From: Bin87 sp963666865
Lineage (GTDB): Bacteria; Chloroflexota; Dehalococcoidia; Lucifugimonadales; UBA3495
DNA length: 64,000 bases
NCBI GenBank assembly: GCA_963666865.1
Contig: OY763072.1
Coordinates: 1-64,000 of the forward strand
Direction of reading: 5' to 3'
In this document: positions 45,079 through 54,307 of the stretch, in pieces
Layout of the letters: each line of letters opens with the position of its first letter
Numbering within the stretch: the stretch's first letter is position 1
Program-made: the position numbers and the translations under genes
Notes under the pieces: model-generated
The model's input: the letters and a program-made list of their open reading frames with translations, nothing else
Databases searched by the model: none
Told to the model about the DNA's origin: nothing

Positions 45079-46218
45079 CTACCCCGCCACCAGCATCTCG
45101 TCCGTGCTCATCAGGGGCGACAGCAGCCGGGGGCCGTCGTTTTTGGTGACCAGCACCATATCCTGGAGGTGCCAGCAGGGGCCGATGTGGGGTTCCAGGG
45201 CCACTACCATGCCTTCTTCCAGGGTGCGGGTGCTGGATGGGACCATGTATGGTTCCTGCTGGTGCCACCAGGCGCCGACGCCGTGGCCGGCCAGGGCGAC
45301 GTTGCCCTCGAACCCGGCCTCGTGGAAGGCATCGTTGGCGAAATGGTAGATGTCCGCCGTGCGCGCGCCGGGGATGCATTGGTCGATGGTGGCGCGGTAG
45401 ATGTCGCGGACGATTTGGTAGATGCGTTTCTGTTCGTCCGAGGGCGGGCCGACGCAGACGGTGCGGGACTGGTGGCCGGGATAGCCGTTGAGGTAAGCGA
45501 CGTAGTCGTTGCGGATGATGTCGCCGGCCGCGAAGGCCAGGTCGCTCTCGCCGCCGTAGCCCACGGTGTTGCGGCTGGAGTTCAGGATGCCGTGGGCCCA
45601 GTTGCAGCCCCGACGCAGGCAGCTCTCGATGATGCGGCTATGCACCAGCCGCTCCGTGTCGCCGGGCCGCACCGTGGGCAGCACCTCCAGGTAGGCTTCG
45701 TCCAGCAGTTGCGCCCCGGCTTCCAGGGCCGCCACCTCTTCGGGCGTCTTGATCCAGCGGACCCGGTCCATGAGCTCGGTACTATCGACGATGCGGGCAT
45801 TGGGCAGCAGACGGCCGATTTCCTCCCAGCGGTTGGCGCTGACGTAGCTCTTCTCGAAGCCGATGGTCTCGTCGGCCAGCCCCAGCTGCCGGAGCACGTC
45901 GGCGGCCCGCTGGTAGGGCGATTCGGCGTAGTCGTCCACCACCTCGATGCGCTCCAGCCACGAGTCGCGGCGGGCCAGGGGCGCGGCGTAGGAGTTGAGC
46001 ACCAGCACCGGCTCGCCCGCGCGGGGCCACACCAGCAGCACCTCCCGGGGCGAATCGGGAAACTCCAGGTGCCGGGCCAGGGTGCCGGGGTAGGCGAACC
46101 CGGCCAGGTAGGTGAAGTTCTTGCCGGAGCGGGCGACGATGGCGGACACGCCCTCCTCATCCATCAGCCGGTGCAACCGCTCCACGTTGGCGATAATCTT
46201 GCCGAATGCGTTGGCCAT
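45079..46218 (-). CDS. M24-family (Xaa-Pro peptidase/creatinase-like) protein
   Basis: 379 residues from the ATG at 46218 (GGGAGAG upstream). N-terminal creatinase domain, then the pita-bread fold: IIRNDYVAYLNGYPGHQSRTV, GHGVGAWWHQQEP, ALEPHIGP and LQDMVLVT. In metal-dependent members the ligands are D, D, H, E, E. Here the first Asp, the His and one Glu are kept, but the second Asp position reads His and the last Glu reads Gln/Asp. This pattern suggests a creatinase-like or metal-free activity rather than a true aminopeptidase P. The substrate is unknown. Confidence 0.85.
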   Translation of the reverse strand: MANAFGKIIANVERLHRLMDEEGVSAIVARSGKNFTYLAGFAYPGTLARHLEFPDSPREVLLVWPRAGEPVLVLNSYAAPLARRDSWLERIEVVDDYAESPYQRAADVLRQLGLADETIGFEKSYVSANRWEEIGRLLPNARIVDSTELMDRVRWIKTPEEVAALEAGAQLLDEAYLEVLPTVRPGDTERLVHSRIIESCLRRGCNWAHGILNSSRNTVGYGGESDLAFAAGDIIRNDYVAYLNGYPGHQSRTVCVGPPSDEQKRIYQIVRDIYRATIDQCIPGARTADIYHFANDAFHEAGFEGNVALAGHGVGAWWHQQEPYMVPSSTRTLEEGMVVALEPHIGPCWHLQDMVLVTKNDGPRLLSPLMSTDEMLVAG

Positions 46219-46421
46219 GACACTCTCCCTCGTTCCACGGCGGAACCCGTTTTGTGCTTCACACGCCGCTCCCCTCACCGATAATCTACCACCGCCACGC
46301 CTTCATGCGTACCTGCCCTTGCCAGTTAACGGCGGGCCGTTGGTTGCCCCATCCTGCGGTTTCAATTACGATAGATGGAGAAACCGGCCCGCTTGCGGCC
46401 CGGGTTAGAGGATGAATTTCA

Positions 46422-47450
46422 TTGGCAGAAGTTACCAAGACCAAGGCGTTGGTAACCGGCGGGGCCGGTTTTATTGGATCGCACCTGGTCAACCGGCTGC
46501 TGGACGGCGGTTACGAGGTGGTGGTGGTGGACAACCTCACCACGGGCCAACTGCGCAATCTGAACCACCAGGCCACCTTTTACCACGTTGAACTGAACGA
46601 CGCGCGGCTGGATCAGATCCTCCAGCGGGAGCGTCCGGAGATCGTGTTCCACTTGGCGGCCCAGAGCAGCGTGCGCCAATCGGCCATTGACCCGGTGGCC
46701 GACGCCGACGCCAACGTGGTGGGAACCATTCGGCTGCTGTCCGCGGCGGCTTCGGAGGGTGTGGAGAAGCTCATTTTCTCCTCCACCGGGGGAGCGATTT
46801 ATGGCGAGCCGGACGACATCCCCTGTGACGAGGCTACGCCGGTGAATCCGTTGACCCCCTACGGCCTGTCCAAGCGCGTGGGCGAGCAGTACCTGGGACT
46901 GTTTCATGAAACCTACGGCCTGGATTACACGATACTGCGCTATGCCAACGTGTATGGTCCGGGACAGGATCCCAATGGCGAAGCGGGAGTCGTGGCTATT
47001 TTCGCCGGCATGATGCTGGAGGGGGAGCAGCCCCGCATCTACGGAGACGGCCGGCAGGAACGCGATTTCGTGTACGTTTCCGACGTTGTGGAAGCGAACC
47101 TGGCCGCCATCCGTCGCGGCGACGGCCAGACCTACAACATCGGCACCGGGGAGCCGGTTTCCATCGGACGGATATACTCCCTGCTGCAGGAAATCACCGG
47201 GTATGACCGGGAGCCTGATTACCGTCCCCGGCGGGCCGGTGAGGTCCTGAACATTGCTCTTGATTCCAGTCTGGCCCAGCGGGAACTGCGCTGGAAGCCG
47301 GAGGTGTCGCTGGAGGAGGGGCTGCGCCGGACCGTGGCACACATCCGGGCTGCGCAGTCCGAGCGCCCGTCGCGCTCCGGCGGCGGCTTGGAACGCCGTC
47401 GCCCTCAATCGCTGCCATCACCTTCCCCGGCCGGCGAACCCACCACATAA
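46422..47450 (+). CDS. NAD-dependent epimerase/dehydratase (UDP-glucose 4-epimerase-like)
   Basis: 342 residues from a TTG at 46422 with AGAGGA upstream. The extended SDR pattern is clear: TGGAGFIGS (12-20), VDNLTTG, HLAAQSSVRQS, SSTGGAIYGEP, PYGLSK (active Tyr and Lys) and RYANVYGPGQDP. It makes or interconverts nucleotide sugars, probably for cell-surface glycans. The last 30 residues are Ser/Arg/Pro-rich and unusual. It precedes trxB by 38 bases. Confidence 0.9.
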   Translation: MAEVTKTKALVTGGAGFIGSHLVNRLLDGGYEVVVVDNLTTGQLRNLNHQATFYHVELNDARLDQILQRERPEIVFHLAAQSSVRQSAIDPVADADANVVGTIRLLSAAASEGVEKLIFSSTGGAIYGEPDDIPCDEATPVNPLTPYGLSKRVGEQYLGLFHETYGLDYTILRYANVYGPGQDPNGEAGVVAIFAGMMLEGEQPRIYGDGRQERDFVYVSDVVEANLAAIRRGDGQTYNIGTGEPVSIGRIYSLLQEITGYDREPDYRPRRAGEVLNIALDSSLAQRELRWKPEVSLEEGLRRTVAHIRAAQSERPSRSGGGLERRRPQSLPSPSPAGEPTT

Positions 47451-47488
47451 GAGGCGGAACCCACCACTCAACAGGAGGAACCAAGTCG

Positions 47489-48409
47489 ATGGCAAAGGAT
47501 TACGACGTTGTGATTCTCGGCGCCGGCGCCGCCGGTATGTCGGCCGGGCTATACTCCACCCGGGCCATGATGAGCACGCTGATGATCGAGAGCATCGGTC
47601 CGGGCGGGCAGCTCCTGATCACCGACGATATAGAGAATTATCCTGGGTTCAGGGAAGGCGTAAAGGGCATGGAGCTGGCCGACGAGATGTACAATCAAGC
47701 CGAGCGGTTCGGCGCGGAGATGGAGTTCGCCGAGATCGAGGCAGTGGACAATCTCTACGACGACCGCAAGCTGGTTCGGACCTCAGAGGGCGACTTCACG
47801 GCTCGGGCCCTCATCATCGCCACCGGCGGTTCCCACAACAAGCTGGGCGTGCCGGGCGAGGACGAGTTCAGCGGCCGGGGGGTGTCCTACTGCGCGGTAT
47901 GCGACGGCAACTTCTTCCGGGGCCAGGACGTGGTGGTGGTTGGCGGTGGCGACTCGGCTATGGACGAGAGTTTTTACCTCACCGGCATCTGCAACTCCGT
48001 GACCATTATCCATCGCAGAGACGAATTGCGCGCCACCAAGGTGTTGCAGGACCGAGCCTTTGCCAACCCCAAGTACAAGTGGCTGTGGAGTCACGTTGTT
48101 GAGGAGTTCGTGGGCAACGACGTGCTGGAGGCCGCCCGCGTCAAGGACCTGAAGACCGGGGAGGTGTATGACTACCCCACCGCGGCCGCTTTCGTGTATG
48201 TAGGCTTCCACCCCAACACCGAGTACTTCAAGGACAAGCTGGATATGGACGAGCTGGGCCACATCCGCAGCGACATCCATATGCGGACCAACATCCCCCG
48301 GGTGTACGTCTGCGGCGACGCCCGGGCCGAATCGACCCGGCAGCTGGGCGCGGCGGTGGGCGACGGTATTACAGCGGCCCTGGCGGCGTTCCACGACCTT
48401 TCATCCTGA
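47489..48409 (+). CDS. trxB: Thioredoxin-disulfide reductase
   Basis: 306 residues. GAGAAGMSAG binds FAD, the redox pair is C135-A-V-C138 (CAVCDG), GGGDSAMDES binds NADPH, HRRDELRA gives NADPH specificity, and VCGDARAESTRQLGAAVGDG is the second FAD motif. It reduces thioredoxin with NADPH in the cytoplasm. CAGGAGGAACC precedes the ATG. Its stop is five bases from the convergent universal-stress gene. Confidence 0.93.
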   Translation: MAKDYDVVILGAGAAGMSAGLYSTRAMMSTLMIESIGPGGQLLITDDIENYPGFREGVKGMELADEMYNQAERFGAEMEFAEIEAVDNLYDDRKLVRTSEGDFTARALIIATGGSHNKLGVPGEDEFSGRGVSYCAVCDGNFFRGQDVVVVGGGDSAMDESFYLTGICNSVTIIHRRDELRATKVLQDRAFANPKYKWLWSHVVEEFVGNDVLEAARVKDLKTGEVYDYPTAAAFVYVGFHPNTEYFKDKLDMDELGHIRSDIHMRTNIPRVYVCGDARAESTRQLGAAVGDGITAALAAFHDLSS

Positions 48410-48414
48410 CGGGC

Positions 48415-49401
48415 TTACGCCCCGGCTGCCGGCGCCAGTTCCCCAATATGCTCAGGGGAGGGTTCTGGCCGGTTCCGGATCACCAGCACCGGCGCGTTGG
48501 AGTGGCGCACCACCCGGTCGGTCACGCTGCCCATCAGCATACGACCGATACCGCTGCGGCCATGGGTGGTCATCACGACCAGGGTTTTATGGTCGGCGGC
48601 CTGGTCGATGATGGCCTGTGCGGGGCTCTCGTGGCGCAGATGCAGGATGTCGATCTCGCCGGCGTCGGGACGCTCAGCAGCCAGCCGGCGCTGCACCCCG
48701 ACCAGGTAATCGGTCGCCGCTTCCGCGTCGGCCCGCATCAGGTCATTTACCCAACCGGCCGGGGAGGGTCCCATTGCGGCCCTTGGTCCGGTCAGGTGCC
48801 TGCGATAATAATCCTGGGTGTGGGTAACCCGAGCCAGCGCAACGGCGGCGTCCACGGCGGCGGCCAGGTTGACGGCGTGTTCCAGGGATGTCTCCGCCAG
48901 GTCGGAACCGTCCAGGGGAACCAGCACGGTCTCGATGGCAATCTCGGGTGACGCCGCCCCGGAGGCGCCGGAGCGGACGATGAGCATGGGATTGGGTACG
49001 GTATGGAGCACTTTGTCGGCAACGCTGCCCAGCGCCCAGCGGGAGAGGCCGCCCCGGCCGTGGGTGGACATCACGATCAGGGCATTGGGGTCGGCGTCGG
49101 CGCGGTCCACGATGGCCTGGTGCGGCGCGCCCGGCAGCGTTGCCGACGACGCGGCGTGGCCCGCCCTCCGCAGTGCCTCCTGAACCCGGGAGAGATAATG
49201 CTGGGACCGCTGCCGCGCCTCATCCAGCACCCGGTTCAGGGCATAAAACGACCCCTGGTTGGGGACCGCTGGCGGAATGACGTCAAAGGCTTCCACCAGT
49301 TCGATGGGGATTGACAGCCCTCGGGCCACCAACTGAGCGTAGGGCACGGCCTGCTCGGCAAGTTCCGAGCCATCCAGGGGAACGATCACTTTGGAGTACA
49401 T
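48415..49401 (-). CDS. Tandem universal stress protein
   Basis: 328 residues from the ATG at 49401 (AAGGTGAG upstream). Two UspA domains: MYSKVIVPLDGSELAEQAV... ending IVMSTHGRGGLSRWALGSVADKVLHTVPNPMLIV, and VLVPLDGSDLAETSLEHAV... ending VVMTTHGRSGIGRMLMGSVTDRVVRHSNAPVLVI. The G-2x-G-9x-G(S/T) ATP-binding motif is present in both. Such proteins respond to stress or starvation. It is convergent with trxB and divergent from the antiporter. Confidence 0.93.
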   Translation of the reverse strand: MYSKVIVPLDGSELAEQAVPYAQLVARGLSIPIELVEAFDVIPPAVPNQGSFYALNRVLDEARQRSQHYLSRVQEALRRAGHAASSATLPGAPHQAIVDRADADPNALIVMSTHGRGGLSRWALGSVADKVLHTVPNPMLIVRSGASGAASPEIAIETVLVPLDGSDLAETSLEHAVNLAAAVDAAVALARVTHTQDYYRRHLTGPRAAMGPSPAGWVNDLMRADAEAATDYLVGVQRRLAAERPDAGEIDILHLRHESPAQAIIDQAADHKTLVVMTTHGRSGIGRMLMGSVTDRVVRHSNAPVLVIRNRPEPSPEHIGELAPAAGA

Positions 49402-49442
49402 GGCGGTCTCACCTTCCTGCTCTCTCTTGAATTCGTCAGAAT

Positions 49443-50651
49443 ATGGAACAACCTTTGGGCAGGAATCGCAACTGGGCAATACTGACCCTCGCATTGTTGC
49501 TGGGGTTGCCCAGCGTTGGGTTGATGCTTTCCGGGCCTTACGTTCATCCCCTGATGGCTACCTTCGTTTTCGGGGTGGGGATAATGGCCGGCGCGTTTCT
49601 GCTGTCGTGGGCTGCCGAGGTGGCCGAGCTTGATATTTCGGCGTCGCTGGCCATTGCCATCCTGGTGCTGCTGACGGTGCTGCCCGAGTACGCCGTCGAG
49701 GCGGCGCTGGCCTGGGACGCCGGCGCGTCCTTCGACACCGCGACCCGGGCGGTTACGCCGGAGACCCAGCGGGTGGCGGCCACCGTCACCGGGGCCAATC
49801 GAATGCTCATTGGAGTGGGCTGGTCGGCGGTGATCCTGGTGTACTGGTTCAACCGTCGTCGCCCCCTGGATCTGCGGGGCCAAATCGGTCCGGAGTTCAC
49901 GTTCCTGACCATCGCTACGCTGCTCACCCTGGCGCTGTATTTCATGGAGGAAGTCCATTTCCTGATGGCGGCGGCGCTGGTCGCCGTGTATCTATTCTAC
50001 CTGTGGGTCAGCATCCGGCGGCCGGCGCAGGAGCCGAATCTTACCGGCGTTGCCGCGCTGCTGGGATCATTGCCGGCCAGTGCGCGGAGGGTGACGGTGG
50101 CCGGGCTGTTTCTGTACGCCGCCGCCGTCATCCTAGTGGCGGCCGATCCCTTCGTCGAGGGGCTGGTCGAAACCGGGCAAGGTTTGGGCATTGATGATTT
50201 TATCCTCATCCAATGGGTTGCGCCCTTGGCCTCCGAAACGCCGGAGATGCTGGTGGCGGCGCTGTTTGCGTTGCGTTCCAACCCGGCGGCCGGGCTGGCG
50301 GTGCTGTTGTCCTCCGAGGTCAGCAAGTTCACGCTGCTGGTGGGCAGCATGGTTGGCGTGTTCAGCCTGGCGGCGGGCCAGTTGCTGACCTTCCCGCTGG
50401 ACCACCGGCAGGCGGTAGAGTTCCTGTTGACCGCGGCGTTCTCGCTGTTCGGGCTGCTGCTGGTGGCCCGGCAGATCGTGGACTGGAAAGCGGGCGCGGC
50501 GTTGCTGGGAACCTTTGTCGCCCACTTGTTTTTCCCCCAGCCCGAGTATCGCTGGTGGATGGCGTTGGCTTTTTTCGGATTGGCGGCCCTGCTGGCGGTT
50601 TGGGACCGGCGGAGGCTGAAGCTGCTGTTTTGGAGCGCAACCGCTCCATGA
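49443..50651 (+). CDS. Sodium/calcium exchanger family (CaCA) membrane protein
   Basis: 402 residues with about 11 membrane helices. The two alpha repeats are visible: VLPEYAVEAALAW...TGANRMLIG in the first half and SETPEMLVAALFA...LSSEVSKFTLLVGSM in the second, with acidic residues in place for cation binding. It exchanges cations across the membrane. Only about 40 bases separate it from the divergent universal-stress gene, so the two share a promoter region. Confidence 0.88.
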   Translation: MEQPLGRNRNWAILTLALLLGLPSVGLMLSGPYVHPLMATFVFGVGIMAGAFLLSWAAEVAELDISASLAIAILVLLTVLPEYAVEAALAWDAGASFDTATRAVTPETQRVAATVTGANRMLIGVGWSAVILVYWFNRRRPLDLRGQIGPEFTFLTIATLLTLALYFMEEVHFLMAAALVAVYLFYLWVSIRRPAQEPNLTGVAALLGSLPASARRVTVAGLFLYAAAVILVAADPFVEGLVETGQGLGIDDFILIQWVAPLASETPEMLVAALFALRSNPAAGLAVLLSSEVSKFTLLVGSMVGVFSLAAGQLLTFPLDHRQAVEFLLTAAFSLFGLLLVARQIVDWKAGAALLGTFVAHLFFPQPEYRWWMALAFFGLAALLAVWDRRRLKLLFWSATAP

Positions 50652-50731
50652 CCGGCGTTGCGGTGGCGAGGCCGGACCGGGGGCGGGGATGAACCCGCCC
50701 TCAGGTTTATGCGGACCGCGCATCGCGGCCA

Positions 50732-51208
50732 TTAGCACGCGCCGGCGTCGGAGCCGCCGGAGATCTCCAACCGCCGGGTCTGGGCAGCTTTCGCGACGGG
50801 AACGGTCACGGTGAGCGCGCCGTGGTCCAGGGCGACGGCAGCGGCGTCCAGGTCCAGGTCGGTGGGCAGGCGAATGGCCCGGGAGAACGTGCCGGCGCGT
50901 CGTTCCCGCATCAGGTATTCCTCACCCTCCCGGCTGACCTCGGTTTGTCGCGCGGCTTTGACGGTGAGCACCCGGTCCGGGCTGACGGACACCTCCACGT
51001 CGGCGGCGGTGAAGCCCGGCAGCGACGCGGTTACGGTCAGCTCCTTGTCGTTGCGGTGCACGTCCATGGGGATGGACCAGGCTTCGCCGGCGGGGTCAAC
51101 CTCGTCGTCCACGGGGTTGCCCCACCGCGGCGCGGCCCACATGGGACGGTTGAGCAGCCGGTTGAAGTGGCGCATTTCGCGGAAGGGGTCAAATCGCTGC
51201 ATGGTCAT
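50732..51208 (-). CDS. Small heat shock protein Hsp20
   Basis: 158 residues. The alpha-crystallin domain runs from about IPMDVHRNDKELTVTASLPGFTAADVEVSV to the A-G-x-F-S-R-A-I-RLP and DHGALTVTVPVAK motifs. It holds unfolding proteins in a soluble state. AGGAGGAACGCCT precedes the ATG, and a good promoter lies at 51277-51305. The C-terminal I-x-I tail appears as LEISG. Confidence 0.93.
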   Translation of the reverse strand: MTMQRFDPFREMRHFNRLLNRPMWAAPRWGNPVDDEVDPAGEAWSIPMDVHRNDKELTVTASLPGFTAADVEVSVSPDRVLTVKAARQTEVSREGEEYLMRERRAGTFSRAIRLPTDLDLDAAAVALDHGALTVTVPVAKAAQTRRLEISGGSDAGAC

Positions 51209-51276
51209 AGGCGTTCCTCCTGGTTGTTCGGCTCGTTGGCCGAGGGTTGGCGTTCCGGTTTCCGTCCGGTGGTCTT

Positions 51277-51305
51277 AATTTACAAAGTTGATGGTATTTT
51301 GTCAA
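51277..51305 (-). promoter_or_regulatory. Promoter for hsp20
   Basis: On the minus strand TTGACA (51305-51300), a 17-bp spacer and TAAATT (51282-51277) form a near-consensus vegetative promoter, about 70 bases before the hsp20 start. The region is much more AT-rich than its surroundings. No CIRCE inverted repeat was seen. Confidence 0.65.
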
Positions 51306-51411
51306 GTTATTGAATGTGATTTCATAATCTACTGTGTCGCACTTTGTATCAGTTTATATTCATCGAAACGCAGCATATCTGACTGGCGGCTACACCCTGG
51401 GACCTAAACCT

Positions 51412-51438
51412 GTCATTCCCGCGAAAGCGGGCATCCAG
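51412..51438. repeat. Solo REPIN arm
   Basis: GTCATTCCCGCG...GGCATCCAG without a partner at the usual distance. It lies about 30 bp before the first long hairpin. Confidence 0.75.
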
Positions 51439-51467
51439 GAAGGCGCGTATTGGTCAACATGAGCATG

Positions 51468-51512
51468 AGGGGATTCCCCTACTCGGATTTCGACCGAGTA
51501 GGGGAATCCCCT
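51468..51512. repeat. 19-bp hairpin, upstream of the fibronectin gene
   Basis: Arms AGGGGATTCCCCTACTCGG (51468-51486) and 51494-51512 are perfectly complementary around the loop ATTTCGA. A second hairpin with the same core and loop lies downstream of the gene at 54214-54256. Confidence 0.9.
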
Positions 51513-51543
51513 GGCCTCACCAACTCTGAACTGTTACAACAAA

Positions 51544-51564
51544 ACGCTTGTGATTTACAAGCGT
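51544..51564. terminator. 8-bp hairpin followed by a T-rich run
   Basis: ACGCTTGT, loop GATTT, ACAAGCGT, then CTTATTTCTG. It could end transcripts entering from upstream, or be part of the leader of the fibronectin gene. Weak as a terminator because the stem is short and AT-rich. Confidence 0.35.
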
Positions 51565-51582
51565 CTTATTTCTGTTTATACT
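51555..51582 (+). promoter_or_regulatory. Possible promoter for the fibronectin gene
   Basis: TTACAA, a 16-bp spacer and TATACT in an AT-rich stretch, about 195 bases before the gene. An 8-bp hairpin (51604-51629, ACAATGGT arms) would lie in the 5' leader. Only the -10 is good. Confidence 0.35.
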
Positions 51583-51776
51583 AGCCGACAATTTTAGTTA
51601 ATCACAATGGTCTGTGAGGATACCATTGTCAATCACAAGGAAATCCGGATCTCCACCCAGCCTGTCGAGGGACGGATTCCAGACGCAAATGCCGCCCGGC
51701 GTGTGGGTCTGGGACGACGGTCTCAGTCAGGCCCTGCTGCCCCATTCCGCCCTAGCCATACAGGAGTACAGTTAAA

Positions 51777-54125
51777 ATGAACGTGCGGATCCCCCACAGC
51801 ATTACCAACCTGGTTCGCTCCAGCAGCCGTCCGCGGGTGCCGCTGCCCAGCCTGCGCCGGCCCCAGCTCTTTTCCGCAATCCGTTGGGCTTGTCCGCCCG
51901 CCCTGCTGCTGGCCTTGATTTTCGCCCTTTTCCTTTCACCCCTCCCCCAGACCCTGGAAGCTAATTCCCCGCCGGCCCGGCCCACCGGGTTGAACGCCAC
52001 CGCCTCGGGTGACACCATCCTCCTGAAATGGGAGCAGGCCGGGAACGTCGACCGCTTCGAATATCAGGTCAACCACAATGACACCAGCACCGGCAGGCTG
52101 TCGGGCTGGAGCGCTTGGGCAAATCTCGCTGGTAGCAGCCAGAGTAACACCTCCTACACCTTCACCAACCTGGCCAAGGGCAAAGAGTACCGCTACAAAA
52201 TCAGGGCAGTGGAAGGGCAGGGCCAAGATGCGTTATACAGCAAGCCGGCCCCCGCCGCCTCGCCCTGGTACGTCGTCGCTATCCTTGAGCCGCCGGCGCC
52301 CACCGGCCTGACCGCCACCGCCGGCGAATACAGCGTTACGCTGTCCTGGGACGCCGCCACCGTCGCCTCCGTTACCGGCTACGAATACCGGGTGAACCAC
52401 AACGCCACCGCCACTGGCAATATGACGGGCTGGAGTGAATGGGCCGAAATCCCCAACAGCGACGTGTCCACCACGTCCCACACCTTCACCGGCCTCACCG
52501 TCGGCAAGGAATACCGCTATAAGATTCGTGCGGTCAATTCCAGCGGCGGCAGCAAACCCGCGCCCGCTGCGGCCCCCTGGTACGTGGCCGCCACTCCCTT
52601 GCTCCCGCCGGTCGGCAATCTCCGGGTGGAGCGCGTCTGCGACCATTACTTCAAGGTGAAGTGGGAGCGGGTGTCCGGGGCTACGGGCTATGACCTGAAC
52701 ATGAGCCTGACCAAGGGCAAGAGCTGGGAACGGAAGATGACCAACAAGAACTACAATGCTTGGCAGCTTTCCCAGTGGACCAAGAACAAGACCTTCCGGT
52801 TCGCCGTCCGCGCCGTCTACGCCAACGGAACCAGCCCGTGGCGCACCGTCGAGTCCCACGCCCCGCCCTGCGCCGTGGAGGGCTTGCAGGCCAGCCGAGC
52901 GGCCAACGGCGAAATCAGCGTCAGTTGGAATCCGGCCAAGCGGGCCGATGGCTACGACGTGAACTTCAGCGCCGACAACGGCCGCAGCTGGCAGCGGATG
53001 GAGAGCAACACCGCCGCCACTTCCGCCACCTTCACCAAGGACCCCGCCGCCCTGCCCTACAACCCCAACTTCCTGGTGGCGGTGCAGTCCCGCAAGGGGA
53101 ACGAAACCGGCGGCTGGCGCAACGCGCCCATAGTCGGACTGACCGCCAGCAGCGTTGCCGGAACCACCGCCACGCTGAACCTGTGGAATCACTCCGGCAA
53201 CTGGTACTACAAGGCCAGTGAACCGCCCGACGACACTCTCTGCAATGGCCCGGTCAGCGGCGCCGACAAGGACCTGACCGGCCTGCACCCCGGCACGGAC
53301 TACCAATATACCGCTTATAGTGACAGCGGTTGCACCGACACTATCAGCAGCGTCACTTTCACCACCCCGGCTACCCTCACGGTGAGCAACGTAACGGTCG
53401 ACGGCGCAACGCTGAACCTGGACGGACATGATTTGCAATGGTGGTACGACGCCGACACCGGCCCTCATACCACCTGCCAGGGGCCGGTCACGGCCGGAAC
53501 GTCCACCGCCGACCTGACCGGGCTGACGGTGAACCAGCAGTACACCTACAAAGCCTACAACGCGGCCGGCTGCCACGACGGCGACCTGCTGGCCTCCGCC
53601 ACCTTCACCTCCACCGGCGTCTCGGTCAGCAACCTGGGTGAGACTTCGTCGCAAGCGCCGTTTAACCTCGACGTGCTGTCGGCGGCCGCGGCCTTCACCA
53701 CGGGGTCCAACAGCGGCGGATACACGCTGCAAAGCGTTACCGTCAAGACAGGAGATACCGTTGGAACGCCCACCGCAACCGTTGCAATCCACGCCTCATC
53801 CGGCGGAGACCCGGCGGCGTCCGCGACCTACACCTTGACCGGCCCAACAACGCCGCAGGAGTATTCCCAAAACACCTGGTCCTGCGTCGTCACTGCCGAC
53901 GTCACTTGCAGCCTGGATGCCGACACCGACTACTTCCTGGTTCTCTCACCCGGCTCGGTAAGTCAATATTATGCGGTTGAAGTCACGGCTTCCGACGATG
54001 AGACCAACACGCCCGGCGACGCCGGCTGGTCAATCGCGGACGTGCATAAGCGCGGCCCCGGCCCCTGGGACGAGCCTAATCCACCTCATACACTCCAGTT
54101 CAAGGTGAATGCTGCGCTGAAGTAG
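51777..54125 (+). CDS. Large secreted fibronectin type III repeat protein
   Basis: 782 residues. A long N-terminus ends in a membrane helix (about 40-55, PPALLLALIFALFLSPL), which should export it. Four fibronectin III domains follow (about 66-165, 170-272, 275-365, 366-460); the first two are near copies (GKEYRYKIRAV...KPAPAA.PWYV). Two shorter repeats (about 465-610) share WYYKA/WWYDAD, LCNGPV/TCQGPV, DLTGL and YTAY/YKAY. The last 170 residues resemble a choice-of-anchor R domain (AFTTGSNSGGYTLQSVTV). Probably cell-surface or matrix. AGGAG lies ten bases before the ATG. Confidence 0.85.
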   Translation: MNVRIPHSITNLVRSSSRPRVPLPSLRRPQLFSAIRWACPPALLLALIFALFLSPLPQTLEANSPPARPTGLNATASGDTILLKWEQAGNVDRFEYQVNHNDTSTGRLSGWSAWANLAGSSQSNTSYTFTNLAKGKEYRYKIRAVEGQGQDALYSKPAPAASPWYVVAILEPPAPTGLTATAGEYSVTLSWDAATVASVTGYEYRVNHNATATGNMTGWSEWAEIPNSDVSTTSHTFTGLTVGKEYRYKIRAVNSSGGSKPAPAAAPWYVAATPLLPPVGNLRVERVCDHYFKVKWERVSGATGYDLNMSLTKGKSWERKMTNKNYNAWQLSQWTKNKTFRFAVRAVYANGTSPWRTVESHAPPCAVEGLQASRAANGEISVSWNPAKRADGYDVNFSADNGRSWQRMESNTAATSATFTKDPAALPYNPNFLVAVQSRKGNETGGWRNAPIVGLTASSVAGTTATLNLWNHSGNWYYKASEPPDDTLCNGPVSGADKDLTGLHPGTDYQYTAYSDSGCTDTISSVTFTTPATLTVSNVTVDGATLNLDGHDLQWWYDADTGPHTTCQGPVTAGTSTADLTGLTVNQQYTYKAYNAAGCHDGDLLASATFTSTGVSVSNLGETSSQAPFNLDVLSAAAAFTTGSNSGGYTLQSVTVKTGDTVGTPTATVAIHASSGGDPAASATYTLTGPTTPQEYSQNTWSCVVTADVTCSLDADTDYFLVLSPGSVSQYYAVEVTASDDETNTPGDAGWSIADVHKRGPGPWDEPNPPHTLQFKVNAALK

Positions 54126-54150
54126 CCCTGCCTGGCGCGCGCGCTTGGTC

Positions 54151-54188
54151 ATTGCCGCCCCCGTATGGAGTATGGGGGCGGCAATTTT
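54151..54188 (+). terminator. Intrinsic terminator after the fibronectin gene
   Basis: A perfect 12-bp stem (ATTGCCGCCCCC, 54151-54162, with 54174-54185), an 11-base loop and a TTTT run at 54185-54188. It starts 26 bases after the stop codon. Confidence 0.85.
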
Positions 54189-54213
54189 GTGGGGAAGGGG
54201 CGCGGCCGGCCGC

Positions 54214-54256
54214 GGCGATTCCGCTACTCGGATTTCGACCGAGTAGCGGAATCGCC
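54214..54256. repeat. 18-bp hairpin, downstream of the fibronectin gene
   Basis: Arms GGCGATTCCGCTACTCGG (54214-54231) and 54239-54256 around the loop ATTTCGA. It differs from the hairpin at 51468 at two positions per arm, and both changes keep pairing. Confidence 0.9.
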
Positions 54257-54272
54257 TCGAGCATGATTTTCG

Positions 54273-54301
54273 TTGACACCATTTGGCATCGGTGGTAGCA
54301 T
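54273..54301 (+). promoter_or_regulatory. Promoter of the ilv-leu operon
   Basis: A perfect -35 TTGACA (54273-54278), exactly 17 bp, then TAGCAT (54296-54301). The transcript would begin near 54308, just ahead of the T-box leader. Confidence 0.75.
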
Positions 54302-54307
54302 ATTCGA

